The notes under the pieces are model-generated. The model made no database searches. It was not told where the DNA came from and saw only the letters and a list, made by a program, of their open reading frames with translations. Positions 38,001 to 42,935 of a stretch of DNA of 64,000 bases are shown here, in pieces. The translations under genes were made by a program, and so were the position numbers. Source of the DNA: Bolinopsis microptera (taxonomy: Eukaryota > Ctenophora > Tentaculata > Lobata > Bolinopsidae); the NCBI RefSeq assembly GCF_026151205.1, contig NC_087080.1, positions 7,357,096 to 7,421,095 on the forward strand. Direction: 5' to 3'. How positions within the stretch are numbered: the first letter of the stretch is position 1; each line of letters begins with the position of its first letter.

Positions 38001-39055
38001 TCCAGTTCGATGACGGTACATACAAGATAACCTTAGAAGATGGGAGGGTTATAGTGTACGAGAAAGGAGGGAGCCCCGTAATGAGCGGCTCACCACCCCC
38101 TACAGTCCCTCCCCCTCAACCCCCTGCTGAGAAAACTCCTTCTCCAGGCTCTAGTAGACCTCCTCGACCAGCTACTAGACCTTCACGGCCTGTTAGACCA
38201 CCTGATTCTGAGGTAAGGTGTTAAAGTTTTAATTAGTTTTACATAGTTTTACTTAGTTTTACTTATTTTTAGTCGGCTTTATTTAGTTTTACTTCGTGAC
38301 TTCGCTTGTAAACTACCTTATTCTTACCTCAGATAGTAGAGCGATGTATGATAGATCCAGAGGACTTGTTTGGTGACAGTCCTACTCCACCTCCAGACTC
38401 CGACCCACCGCCTCCCCCCTCCGAGCAACCTCCCCCTCCTCCAGCTGCTCCTAAACGTCCTGTTCGTCCTAATCCTGTTGAACTGTCTCGCTCTCTTCCT
38501 CGAGACGCACATCCCCCAACCAGTCAGTTTGTTGATATGCCACAGTTTGTTGATATCCCACTAGACTCCATGGCACTGTCACGTGACGTTAAATCTCTCC
38601 CACGTGACGTCATACCGTCCTCACGTGACGTCACTTCTCTCACACGTGACTTCATATCTCCCTCACGTGATGTCACTTCTCTTCCACGTGATGTCATACC
38701 TCCCCCACGTGAGGAGAATGAGACGTTCTGTAACCCCCTGTTAGTAGACGACCCCGTTATCTACAGTGTGGCTGCTAACGCCAGTTCAGCTCGTTTAGAG
38801 GATCTCTTCCCTCCCTCACCTGCTGACTCCTTCTCACGCAGCGCCACCATCAGCAGCTTCGATAACACTATTTACGCTGAGTCAGATCCACGGCTGAGAC
38901 ACATTAAATCTCAGGGTGACATGGGGAGTATTATCGACCTGACACCGCCACCCCCTAATCAGTACGATAACATTGGGTTAGGAGATGTGGAGACTCCCTT
39001 AACGCCTGCCAGACCTAATAGACCGCCTAGACCAACGAGACCCGCTAATATATGA
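4846..39055 (+). CDS. SYNJ: Synaptojanin (inositol polyphosphate 5-phosphatase with Sac domain), 24 exons, 5' end outside window
   Basis: Synaptojanin removes phosphates from phosphoinositides, chiefly PI(4,5)P2, on endocytic vesicles, so that clathrin coats can be shed. The joined exons (listed separately) give 1,372 codons and a stop, with every exon phase compatible. Domain order: C-terminal two thirds of the Sac domain with the catalytic CLDCIDRT; 5-phosphatase domain with [31 protein letters not shown] and TSDHRP; RRM-like domain (PTVCV to DETE and on); acidic linker; long proline-rich tail rich in RPTRP and PKRPVRP types, the kind bound by endophilin and amphiphysin SH3 domains. About 120 N-terminal residues lie to the left. 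Two introns exceed 8 kb and carry nested genes. Whether it is orthologous to vertebrate SYNJ1 or to the SYNJ1/2 ancestor cannot be told. Confidence 0.95.
5029..5075. repeat. TTAGTTAAT-type microsatellite
   Basis: Imperfect ATTAGTTA repeats directly follow a synaptojanin donor. The rest of the intron 5018-5792 is plain AT-rich sequence apart from the duplicated acceptor. Confidence 0.7.
5751..5803 (+). repeat. duplicated splice acceptor
   Basis: The stretch GTTTTACAGGTTCGAGGTGT occurs at 5751-5770 and again at 5784-5803 (33-nt offset). Both copies carry TTTTACAG|GTTCGAGGTGT, the intron end plus the exon start. Confidence 0.9.
5793..5930 (+). CDS. SYNJ: synaptojanin exon, Sac domain
   Basis: Encodes [18 protein letters not shown] and ends EQSGIQ, 46 codons, phase 0 at both ends. 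An identical upstream acceptor at 5759 would lead to a stop after five codons, so the second copy must be the productive one. Confidence 0.95.
6166..6227 (+). CDS. SYNJ: synaptojanin exon, Sac domain
   Basis: [18 protein letters not shown]; starts phase 0 after TTTCAG, leaves two bases before gtaagg. Confidence 0.93.
6444..6546 (+). CDS. SYNJ: synaptojanin exon, Sac domain
   Basis: Completes the Lys codon and reads [18 protein letters not shown]; ends FQ, phase 0, before gtgagc. Confidence 0.93.
6600..7150. repeat. possible interspersed repeat with (GACA)n tail
   Basis: Within an intron: CACTAGTGTGACCC-like start, a C15 run at 6780, a (GACA)n run at 7103-7123, then ATTTTGAGATTATTAGTATAGA. 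The layout resembles a short retroposon 3' end, but I cannot name a family. Confidence 0.3.
7217..7383 (+). CDS. SYNJ: synaptojanin exon, Sac domain
   Basis: [20 protein letters not shown] to NECIG; matches the FDYH region before the Sac active site. Ends phase 2. Confidence 0.93.
8245..9380 (-). CDS. secreted LamG/pentraxin-like protein, two exons, nested in a synaptojanin intron
   Basis: Exon 1 is 9380-8495 and exon 2 is 8324-8245, with a 170-nt intron (G|gtaagc to ccgcag). Without splicing the frame ends three codons later. The product is about 321 residues: signal peptide 1-20 ([17 protein letters not shown]), then a concanavalin/LamG-pentraxin-type domain at about 55-205 ([48 protein letters not shown]), and a Cys-poor acidic tail with NST, NGT and NKT glycosylation sites. 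Exon 2 ends [12 protein letters not shown]. It lies antisense to synaptojanin. A TATA box precedes it. Function unknown; proteins of this type bind glycans or matrix. Confidence 0.8.
9427..9436 (-). promoter_or_regulatory. TATA box of the LamG-like gene
   Basis: On the minus strand TATTTATAAATCC lies about 50 nt upstream of the ATG at 9380. Confidence 0.5.
9460..10141. other. intron, no feature seen
   Basis: AT-rich synaptojanin intron sequence; no convincing exon, RNA gene or repeat. Confidence 0.6.
10142..10370 (+). CDS. SYNJ: synaptojanin exon with Sac catalytic loop
   Basis: Contains [15 protein letters not shown], the Sac CX5R(T/S) phosphatase loop with its nucleophilic Cys and Arg, and the later YCGTGAL motif. 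The donor is AAG|gtagga. Confidence 0.96.
10600..10641 (+). CDS. SYNJ: candidate 42-nt cassette microexon of synaptojanin
   Basis: Fourteen open codons ([14 protein letters not shown]) lie between TTGTTAG and gtaaga. They are phase 0 at both ends, exactly compatible with the flanking exons. It falls between [11 protein letters not shown] and [10 protein letters not shown], inside the Sac domain. I do not recognise the peptide in the family; it may be an optional exon or chance. Confidence 0.4.
11251..11621. repeat. ~23-bp minisatellite rich in CACGTGACGTCA
   Basis: About 15 imperfect units of CCCTCGCACGTGACGTCACA type, each joining an E-box core (CACGTG) and a CRE core (TGACGTCA), with CACATGACATCA variants. 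The array runs directly into the acceptor ACACTCAG of exon 11625. Confidence 0.9.
11625..11760 (+). CDS. SYNJ: synaptojanin exon, end of Sac domain
   Basis: [20 protein letters not shown] then [12 protein letters not shown], a very strong Sac-domain match. The internal ATG is not a start. The acceptor ACACTCAG directly ends the CACGTGACGTCA minisatellite. Ends phase 1 before gtgaac. Confidence 0.95.
12015..12113 (+). CDS. SYNJ: synaptojanin exon, start of 5-phosphatase domain
   Basis: Ends [13 protein letters not shown], the first 5-phosphatase motif. Phase 1 at both ends. Confidence 0.95.
12331..12489. mobile_element. MITE-like element with three internal hairpins
   Basis: Outer 29-bp inverted repeats (12331-12359 and 12461-12489, one mismatch) enclose three consecutive perfect hairpins: 12362-12386, 12390-12422 and 12424-12460. 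Each loop contains TTTGA. No ORF. Predicted to fold as a three-leaf clover. No clear target-site duplication. Confidence 0.7.
12835..12930. repeat. duplicated GGGAGATAAC / GTTATCTCCC inverted repeat
   Basis: CCAGGGAGATAACAATAGTTA occurs at about 12835 and 12903; the second forms a 10-bp hairpin (12906-12915 with 12920-12929). GTTATCTCCCAG recurs in the neighbouring array. Confidence 0.7.
13040..13399 (+). repeat. 34-bp array of combined 3'/5' splice sites
   Basis: Eleven units. The AG|GT junctions fall before 13048, 13082, 13116, 13150, 13184, 13221, 13255, 13289, 13323, 13357 and 13391. The unit is TTATCTCCCAG|GTAAGATAT followed by ATTGTAAAATATTG. The last junction is the real exon start; the 13323 copy has lost its GT. 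Single related copies (GGTAAGATATTGTAAAATG) lie further upstream at about 12270 and 12300. Confidence 0.95.
13391..13534 (+). CDS. SYNJ: synaptojanin exon, 5-phosphatase domain
   Basis: Starts GTAAGATATTGCGG and reads (G)[20 protein letters not shown], then an insert-like stretch to QPADL. The exon start is the eleventh copy of the 34-bp AG|GT array. Confidence 0.92.
13743..13866 (+). CDS. SYNJ: synaptojanin exon, 5-phosphatase domain
   Basis: [16 protein letters not shown] then [21 protein letters not shown], the motif that holds the metal-binding Glu. Confidence 0.95.
14076..14216 (+). CDS. SYNJ: synaptojanin exon, 5-phosphatase domain
   Basis: [20 protein letters not shown], a conserved core strand region. 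Ends phase 2 at AC|gttagt, before the 9.3-kb intron. Confidence 0.95.
15189..15360 (+). pseudogene. broken N-terminus of a transposase-like protein, copy A
   Basis: ATG at 15189 reads [20 protein letters not shown] and meets a stop. The next frame continues [20 protein letters not shown], suggesting a frameshift. The start resembles hAT/TTF-type zinc-finger proteins, but too little is left to be sure. Confidence 0.4.
16305..16440 (+). pseudogene. broken N-terminus of a transposase-like protein, copy B
   Basis: Same 27-codon ORF as copy A with substitutions ([10 protein letters not shown]) and a further deletion after the stop. Confidence 0.4.
16617..18875 (+). CDS. intronless TRPM-like cation channel, nested in a synaptojanin intron
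   Basis: 752 residues in one exon. An in-frame TAA lies 18 nt before the ATG, so this start is firm. Residues about 1-280 are cytosolic, charged and helical. About six membrane spans follow: near 335-355 ([20 protein letters not shown]), 395-410, 450-470 ([15 protein letters not shown]), 510-530, and S5 near 545-575 ([20 protein letters not shown]). A pore region follows around 595-620 ([19 protein letters not shown]), then S6 ([20 protein letters not shown]). The post-S6 helix ([14 protein letters not shown]) resembles the TRPM TRP helix. The full TRPM N-terminal homology regions are reduced. The sequence FWKKIL is doubled at about 425. AATAAA at 19162. The lack of introns in an intron-rich genome suggests a retrocopy. 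Same strand as the host gene. Confidence 0.8.
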   Translation: MVLLCCVDDTNDHDKIYEKYLNYLDGELKKELDKKEEDDEFSSNPKSWITDQCKADKFMEWFDKEEKEEKENESKETNTSETNKLSAKDSFYVDLVKHILKEVKKNRNEHYDADGLQYGCSSSFVIDIVDLKFDCERGKSEDETIAEERYSRKWLHTKTHLGNIARALVTEEHLKLLDDPLKTSLRLGVYIYERKLYKIMLQLHDDLHNVPRKFVMGLLDNCMSLKEIEFLMDIEDTDVLLDLQAGKFCDVVARPVYKKLYLERIFWKERVYDDFLSSFLALLRRLLCLVLWNILYPFKIAYYKVREKKKQEFIPHHRLFSPISCFIADIVSYFIMTFFICFVLLEIHPDQKSTIDLISRYRQGNVTLDHPRLSIGTVDGIIMVALEKNPFSLSLWTLLLCFISRILIEFNQLINNRPHQGSRNRGFWKKILGFWKKILTYFKSDMNKVDVVMILFLSFAFIINFHYCFSTQSVYGRVCVNNSSCDETLDFTTETRRVVYMTNLYSVALLLTLVRLFHDIFLFIPIVGPIMQSMQKMIKDVFKVVMILTFFSVGFFIPLFAIVQSYIAVHQLEVGENQVFQSMDTPVNGFITMILSIMEGKLTYSEDIYEQEDQATKFFFFFFMIFYFLIFGLLCLNLLIALISNRYSTMMENKNKNWRFSQFTHIVDYLAQKKKMPFFFPFSLLYFFFRIFSKSCTKDQTVEDNIESKEFIKIPIEDNTERKKFIKRLMKRKENAKSKDKDEECQEELLKK
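19162..19167 (+). promoter_or_regulatory. polyadenylation signal of TRPM-like gene
   Basis: AATAAA about 290 nt after the stop. Confidence 0.5.
19231..21886 (-). mobile_element. THAP-domain DNA transposon
   Basis: 20-bp terminal inverted repeats TTAAAGGGATCATGAAGTGT (19231-19250) and its complement with one mismatch (21867-21886) enclose a THAP protein and a transposase-like frame on the minus strand. No obvious target-site duplication. The coding part is frameshifted. Confidence 0.8.
19717..21155 (-). pseudogene. THAP-transposase, frameshifted
   Basis: The ATG at 21155 starts [12 protein letters not shown], a THAP zinc finger (C-x4-C ... CSDHF; DNA binding) at residues about 1-90, followed by a Ser/Glu/Asp-rich linker ending LDQLALFQE at 20634. 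The downstream frame (from about 20660 to 19717) has no ATG at its start and continues [10 protein letters not shown]..., then [19 protein letters not shown] and [11 protein letters not shown]. The Asp residues in these two blocks fit the first two acids of an ISL3-like DDE transposase. It ends CHELNKLK*, where the family normally continues, so the third acid is missing. One frameshift near 20640-20660 plus truncation makes it inactive unless spliced. Confidence 0.75.
21887..23420. other. intron, no gene seen
   Basis: AT-rich intron of synaptojanin. The only landmark is a run of about 18 C at 23349-23366. Confidence 0.6.
23421..23515 (+). repeat. triplicated splice acceptor, 43-bp unit
   Basis: Units start at 23421, 23464 and 23507 (the third is the real exon). 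Each has G(G/T)ATATCTG at the exon side and ends AATTTCAG. A more diverged CATTCCAGAGATATTTG lies at about 23370. Confidence 0.9.
23507..23699 (+). CDS. SYNJ: synaptojanin exon, 5-phosphatase domain
   Basis: [20 protein letters not shown], then [13 protein letters not shown]. Its acceptor TTTCAG is the last of three 43-bp copies. Confidence 0.96.
23932..24090 (+). CDS. SYNJ: synaptojanin exon with catalytic WxGDxNYR motif
   Basis: [16 protein letters not shown], a signature of inositol polyphosphate 5-phosphatases, with catalytic Asp and Asn. 53 codons, phase 0 at both ends. Confidence 0.97.
24469..24756. mobile_element. hAT-type MITE, 288 bp
   Basis: 13-bp perfect inverted repeats CAGTGGCGTAACG (24469-24481) and CGTTACGCCACTG (24744-24756), flanked by an 8-bp direct repeat AATTACGC (24461-24468 and 24757-24764). 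8-bp target duplications are typical of hAT. The interior has several GGCGCCCCCCT blocks and no ORF. Confidence 0.9.
25142..25248 (+). CDS. SYNJ: synaptojanin exon, 5-phosphatase domain
   Basis: [20 protein letters not shown] to FRSPAW; the Trp codon is split by the intron. Confidence 0.96.
26029..26139 (+). CDS. SYNJ: synaptojanin exon, 5-phosphatase motif
   Basis: [12 protein letters not shown], then EIKTSDHR; completes the PAWCDRVLW catalytic motif. Confidence 0.96.
26438..26554 (+). CDS. SYNJ: synaptojanin exon, linker to RRM-like domain
   Basis: [18 protein letters not shown], then GPPNPTVCV, matching the family at the start of the RRM-like domain. Confidence 0.94.
26947..27124 (+). 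CDS. SYNJ: synaptojanin exon, RRM-like domain
   Basis: [20 protein letters not shown], then [16 protein letters not shown]-like fold following the 5-phosphatase domain. Confidence 0.93.
27308..27445 (+). CDS. SYNJ: synaptojanin exon, end of RRM-like domain
   Basis: [17 protein letters not shown] matches the end of the RRM-like domain. The acceptor chosen is ACTCAG|ATACTG because the AG upstream gives a stop. Confidence 0.9.
27733..27855 (+). CDS. SYNJ: synaptojanin exon, acidic linker
   Basis: 41 codons, very rich in Glu/Asp/Ser. Phase 0 at both ends. Confidence 0.88.
27986..28383 (+). CDS. SYNJ: synaptojanin exon, proline-rich region
   Basis: Starts [18 protein letters not shown] and ends TRPTRPVR; many class I/II SH3-ligand motifs. 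Confidence 0.9.
28683..28761 (+). CDS. SYNJ: synaptojanin exon, tail
   Basis: Reads (R)[18 protein letters not shown] to FIAEK. Not proline-rich; possibly an amphipathic segment. Confidence 0.85.
29010..29160. repeat. GTTACT/GATTACT imperfect repeat
   Basis: Irregular repetitions of GTAACTGTAGTTACTGTG type in an intron. Confidence 0.7.
29753..29824 (+). CDS. SYNJ: synaptojanin exon, tail
   Basis: 24 codons, [18 protein letters not shown]; phase 0 at both ends, followed by the 8.2-kb intron. Confidence 0.8.
30634..30676. repeat. 13-bp tandem repeat ACATGACCTGGTC
   Basis: Three exact head-to-tail copies. Around it (29825-31000) I see no gene. Confidence 0.8.
31025..32791 (-). CDS. RCBTB: RCBTB1/2-like RCC1-repeat and BTB protein, nested in a synaptojanin intron
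   Basis: 588 residues in one coding exon. The start is the ATG at 32791 ([12 protein letters not shown]), 2 nt after the acceptor TTGTTAG of a 5'UTR intron; the frame is open further up only from a TTG. There is a proline-rich N-terminal extension of about 60 residues. WPIFSLL matches the normal family start. About six RCC1 propeller repeats follow (residues ~85-395: [59 protein letters not shown]). A BTB domain is at ~425-525 ([28 protein letters not shown]), then a BACK-like end [10 protein letters not shown], the family's usual C-terminus. RCBTB proteins are thought to act as cullin-3 adaptors; this is family knowledge. Antisense to its host gene. Confidence 0.95.
   Translation of the reverse strand: MFRSRVYNPPGGDPPPPLHPPTPVPDESPPSAAPGDEILLESLLITATRTGNVAAAANEMNLERWPIFSLLDNDFTGTIKMVCVFGNNGNEAIVVDHNDDVYAIGSNSCCCLGFGYQTSTLSPRKVEALCKKDIKTFAYGSGPHVLCVTGSGELFSWGHNGYSQLGNGTTNQGVSPTPVTSLGNKKIVQIACGSHHSLARTEEGEVFAWGYNSCGQIGSGTTNNQVTPRKVGGVLNGLKITDIACGQTSSMALSSQGDIYAWGYNGNGQLGIGNTTNQPTPRISLLTGQVVVVKIVCGYAHALALTDAGEIYVWGANSYGQLGTSTKCNTLTPVKIAEEYGRFVDIAACHYNHISAAVNHSGKVYMWGQCRNQSIQTPTETKFAHVVDVFACFATPSVTPYPMSVEHSKLGSLNQSIEQAFDDRSTADITFQVNGVSIYAHKAILKIRSQYFQGMFRSPFTESSQDVIEVSQFSYDVYRAFLEFLYTDQVTMEPEDAIHLMDLANAYCEPKLKYLCERIIKQGITTSNAAHLYSAALKYKNEDLQEFCFRFSLNHMTAVVQSEAFIKLDNDLMKSFILKASEQGAFKT
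32794..33154 (-). other. 5'UTR intron of RCBTB
   Basis: Donor AACAA|GTAAGT at 33154 and acceptor TTGTTTGTTAG ending at 32794, just before CAATG. Inferred from splice signals only. Confidence 0.55.
33371..33472 (-). promoter_or_regulatory. E-box and X-box cluster upstream of RCBTB
   Basis: Four CACGTG E-boxes (33388, 33432, 33455, 33467) and the palindrome GTTGCTTAGCAAC (33416-33428), which fits the RFX X-box. The module CGCTTAGCTACCGTCACGTG / TGCTTAGCAACCATCACGTG is present twice. Confidence 0.55.
35050..35384. repeat. ~31-bp minisatellite
   Basis: About 11 units of AGCCCCGTTACTATGGGGAG with TAAGGGGAGTC or TTAGGGAAGAC ends. Confidence 0.92.
35393..35660 (-). pseudogene. C-terminal fragment of a non-LTR retrotransposon RT protein
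   Basis: [20 protein letters not shown] followed by [12 protein letters not shown] is the usual end of CR1/Jockey-type ORF2 proteins. Only this last part is present, as with a strongly 5'-truncated LINE insertion. Confidence 0.7.
36232..36794. repeat. 19-bp minisatellite
   Basis: About 29 units of CTACTAGGTGTAACACTGA with GGCGTAAC, ACGTGTAAAA and CCCTTA variants. Confidence 0.93.
36800..38005. other. intron, no gene seen
   Basis: Synaptojanin intron sequence without recognisable coding or RNA features. Confidence 0.5.
38006..38212 (+). CDS. SYNJ: synaptojanin exon, tail
   Basis: [20 protein letters not shown] then proline-rich [13 protein letters not shown]. The acceptor GTTTCCAG keeps phase 0. 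The frame is open further upstream, so another acceptor is possible. Confidence 0.82.
38333..39055 (+). CDS. SYNJ: synaptojanin last exon, proline-rich C-terminus
   Basis: 240 codons and stop. [12 protein letters not shown] resembles an endophilin SH3 site; the end is [11 protein letters not shown]. Residues about 78-115 of this exon are a heptad-repeat run (RDVxSxP types) encoded by repeated CACGTGACGT. AATAAA signals follow at 39245 and 39283. Confidence 0.92.
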   Translation: MVERCMIDPEDLFGDSPTPPPDSDPPPPPSEQPPPPPAAPKRPVRPNPVELSRSLPRDAHPPTSQFVDMPQFVDIPLDSMALSRDVKSLPRDVIPSSRDVTSLTRDFISPSRDVTSLPRDVIPPPREENETFCNPLLVDDPVIYSVAANASSARLEDLFPPSPADSFSRSATISSFDNTIYAESDPRLRHIKSQGDMGSIIDLTPPPPNQYDNIGLGDVETPLTPARPNRPPRPTRPANI

Positions 39056-39244
39056 TATGAAATGGAAATATTTGTAATTTATGAACTATGGGTAGTCGGA
39101 GGAATTGTTTTGGAGACTTGACTTAACCTTTAGGGAGGTGGTATTAATTTTAACCAAGGTAAGGTGTAAACCGTAAACATTAGGGGAATACGGTATTTTA
39201 TACTTCAATCCCAACATATTTTCCCCCAAAGTTTTCCTAGCACC

Positions 39245-39288
39245 AATAAAAATAATCAAGTCTGAAAAGTTTTCCTTGCACCAATAAA
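39245..39288 (+). promoter_or_regulatory. putative polyadenylation signals of synaptojanin
   Basis: Two AATAAA hexamers (39245-39250 and 39283-39288) lie about 190 and 230 nt after the stop codon, each in the context CACCAATAAAA..TAATCAAG. Confidence 0.5.
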
Positions 39289-40002
39289 AGTAATCAAGAC
39301 TGAAAAGAAGTCTCTTTGCAAAAGCTTTTTTTTTCTTTTGATAAAACACGTTCTGATAGTTTTGTTCCAGAATCAATATTAATTTGCATGTTGCAGTTGA
39401 TTATCTCATGAAAATAAGTTTTATGTGCAATTTATTTCAAATGTGACCAATTATCGTTATTCATTATTCGGGTGTTCTGTTCATTGCTGATCTGCTTAAC
39501 ATGACTGAACGAAGTAAAGCTGAAAGCGGATTGTGTATTTTAATTTTTATGTGAATAGAAGGAACTGTTTTAAGTTTTAGCGCTACCGTTATTTACATAT
39601 AATTACAATGTTTTTTATAAATTCTGATTGCAAGGCTATATGATTTAGTCAAAATTTTTGTTCCGATGCTGATCGTATTTTTTATATACTTCTTATGTAT
39701 TTCAAAATTCAACTTTAGCAAATTTTGAAATATTTTGTTTTTATTTGTTATTATATATATATCATTATTTGTTATTACGTATGTTTACATATTAGTATTA
39801 CGCAATCAATATTTTAACAATTTTTACATCATACACCAACTAAAAATGCTATCATGATAAGCCGAAATCATTGTTATGATATCCGGCCTTACCTTAACCT
39901 AGCTGGGGACCTCAGGCTATTATATTTATGTTCATGATCATATAATATGATAATAGAATAGAGATTCGGCGGAATGACAGGCTGAGCGCGGCCCAGTAAA
40001 TC

Positions 40003-41493
40003 CTTGTATCACGTGGTGGCCCCCACTGTCGCTTCACTATAGTAGAGTTTCGACGATACAGGGGGAGCCGCGCACTCGTGCGCGGCGGGTCATACAACGT
40101 ATGACAAGTAAATCCGACCAAGCACCTTCTAAACTATTTACTATTATAGCCGGATATTTGACGGATGTTAATCGGCTAAATTTCTTCGAAGTATCGCGCG
40201 CAACTTTCTTCTCGATGGCAAGTGCAACGAAGTAGCGCTTGACCATTGTCAATGGTGCATGTGGCCCGGCGCGCGCTACTTCGTAGCATGTAGCACTTGC
40301 CATGTCGTGCTACTTCGAAGATATTTATACGAGTAACATCCGTCAAAGTAGCGCGCGCTAATTTCGGCCAGCACAATTTTCTTCAAACAAATAGATATTG
40401 AGTACTATTTTCCCGACCTCCGATTGCAACAAAATTTGGTAAGCTTACTCATAGATTTTGTATCTGGTATCACGTTGCGACCCCCACGGTCGTTTCACTA
40501 TGGTTTTATTTTTTATCGTCCTGACGAATGACGATACAGGGGGAGCCGCGCACTTCGTGCGCGGCGGGTCATACAGCGTATGACAACAAAGACTTACAAG
40601 GAAAGTGTCCGAAAAATTTAAAGCATATCCAATCATTTGTAGCGCGATGCACTACTGGGTCGCGCCGCGCATTTACCTGAGGACCCCAGGCTTTAATGTT
40701 GTTAAACAATAGAGATTAGGCGGAATGACAGGCTGAGCGCGGCCCAGTAAGCCGCGCATCAAATAATTCTTCTCGTATGCAGATCGGCGAGATGCGAAGG
40801 ATTGACATCGTGAATCAAATCCAATCATCAGACATTATGTTACAGCTAAAAGCAGCGTATTTTGCCCCATTTTTATCACTATATCAACTCCGATATCCAC
40901 AAAATTTTTTGGACAGTTGTGAAATTGCCCTATTGGAAGGTCGTTGCCAATTTTCAGAATGATCTCATTCAAGGAACCGAAGATATATCCGAATAATACG
41001 ACAAAAATCGACAAATTTGGTCAAATTACGCGACTTTTACAGTTATTTTTGCTCCCCAAAGCCGCGCAGCATCGAATATGGCACCTAGGCGCGAAACTCA
41101 CTGATCTTTCCAAATTAAAGGTATGACAAATTTGGTATTGTGAAAATTCCCACAGTCTCTATGCTCTAGAAAACAATGGTACACAAAATTTTAAAATCTG
41201 AGCAAGTTTATTTCTATCGTGCAAGTACCCCCTAAAATTAGGTCATTAAATTTGTAGCACAAATTCCTTCACATAGCCATGTGTATACGCGCGCTACTGC
41301 AAGCGAGAGGGCTCTGTACTGGTTAGAGCAAACAAATTCCAATCACAAATGATGTCAGAAAATTTCGATTTTGCTATGGTGGTAGATTTTGTCAAACGTT
41401 GTATGACCCGCCGCGCACGAGTGCGCGGCTCCCCCTGTATCGTCGAAACTCTACTATAGTGAAGCGTCAGTAGGGGTCACCACGTGATACAAG
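40003..41493. mobile_element. non-autonomous element with 98-bp terminal inverted repeats
   Basis: Left arm 40003-40100 and right arm 41396-41493 are near-perfect inverted copies, starting CTTGTATCACGTGG. Each arm contains the GC palindrome CCGCGCAC..GTGCGCGG in otherwise AT-rich DNA. No transposase ORF inside. Confidence 0.85.
40456..40590. repeat. internal copy of the same arm
   Basis: TATCACGTTGCGACCCCCAC to GCGGGTCATACAGCG repeats the left arm in the same direction with a small insertion. It is preceded and followed by copies of the block GCGGAATGACAGGCTGAGCG (39969 and 40721), suggesting nested or tandem insertion. Confidence 0.75.
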
Positions 41494-41833
41494 GTAGATT
41501 GTAGTAAACTCAAGTATGATCGAAGTAACTAACATTTTTTTAAAATTTTAGATTTAGGCTTTAAAATTTCTTTTTGTAACTGGCATAAAAAGAAGAAAAT
41601 AAAAGTTGCTACGTTTTACGCCGGGCGTACACTTCGTGCGCGGGATGAGGGACGTATAAAATGTGTCAATATAAATTGAGTTTCTCATCGGTCTAATGGT
41701 GAAGTAATTGTAGTTCTCTGTAATAAAAAAGAGTTCACTAAATAAATATTTCTATACGTAAGGCCTCGAAAGTCTGGTTACCAACTAACATACACGATGA
41801 TAAAGAATAACCATAAGCAATCTGATTATAAAC

Positions 41834-42134
41834 TTACGCATAAAGGGTAGATCGTTTTGTCGTCTCAACTTCAAAGTGCTTCATTCTAACGAAATCCGTC
41901 CACTGTTCGAAACCCTCCACGTCGTCCACACCGCTACCTAGCCTGTGTCTTGAACGAAACCCTTGATTAAATTGCGTCATCGTCTTTTATTGCCTCCACT
42001 TCACACTTTTTGACTAAATTTATCGCGGGGTTCTCCGATATCAAACTCTTTCTCGCCCGACTCTGTCCTACATCAGGTCGTCTCACCCATTCTTGGAGTG
42101 TAATCTTTGCTTTTTTACTAACCGGTTGTGCCAT
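41834..42134 (-). CDS. two small overlapping ORFs, unknown
   Basis: ORF 42134-41967 (55 codons, MAQPVSKKAKITLQEWVRRP) overlaps ORF 41980-41834 (48 codons, MTQFNQGFRSRHRLGSG) by 14 nt in another frame. Both have ordinary amino-acid composition. They could be a frameshifted single protein or a transposon remnant. I do not recognise either. Confidence 0.3.
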
Positions 42135-42594
42135 GACGTTGCCTTAATAAAGATCTTGGTAAGTAATACTATTTATCGTTTATCGACGATTAGTAAGTTA
42201 GTAACGGACACAACTTTCACGCTGAGGACCCTTGTGTGAATAATTATGTCTGTGAAAAAATAAAGAAATAAATAAGTAAAAATTTATTTAAAAAAAAAAT
42301 TGTCTGCGACATTAATGTCCGTGAATGCTAAAGTCTGATGATTATTTCCATTAATTTAAGTGTGTCGATCCCTAAATATGTGTAGATATGTGTAGCCAAT
42401 TGTTACAAAATGATTAGTTAGAACTCAGAATACGCATTCACACTGTATTAATTCACTTTACATAGCTTAGAAATAGAAATAAGTTGAAGCACACAAATTA
42501 CAACATTTTGACCCTAGCGTTATTATTTATAGGTTTCAGAAGAAGAGCAAAACATTAAATATTGCCCGAGTAATTAAAGCAAGCCTATAAAATT

Positions 42595-42847
42595 TGTTCT
42601 AACCAATCTTTCCCCTTTAGCAAGATCACCCTGAACTCTACTGTGGTGAGTAGAGTGTTACACTTTGTAACTGTGCTTAGCTTTTCCTAGTATAGTTTTC
42701 AGTTAATCTTTCTAATAAGATAGGAACTGTTATTGATATTTCTAATTGCATTTATTCTATAATGTATTGCATTACAAATTATATACGTTTTCTGATAGAT
42801 TGATAACAACCATTGTGATTTCATTGCATACATCAGAGCAATAAACA
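42595..42847 (+). repeat. 5' LTR
   Basis: TGTTCTAACC to AATAAACA; contains the AATAAA signal near its end. Confidence 0.95.
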
Positions 42848-42935
42848 GTGGTAGCAGCAAGCGCAAGCTCAAACTACAACGACGTCAACTAAAACTCAAA
42901 CTACATCAACTACAACTACGTCAACTACTGTGAGG

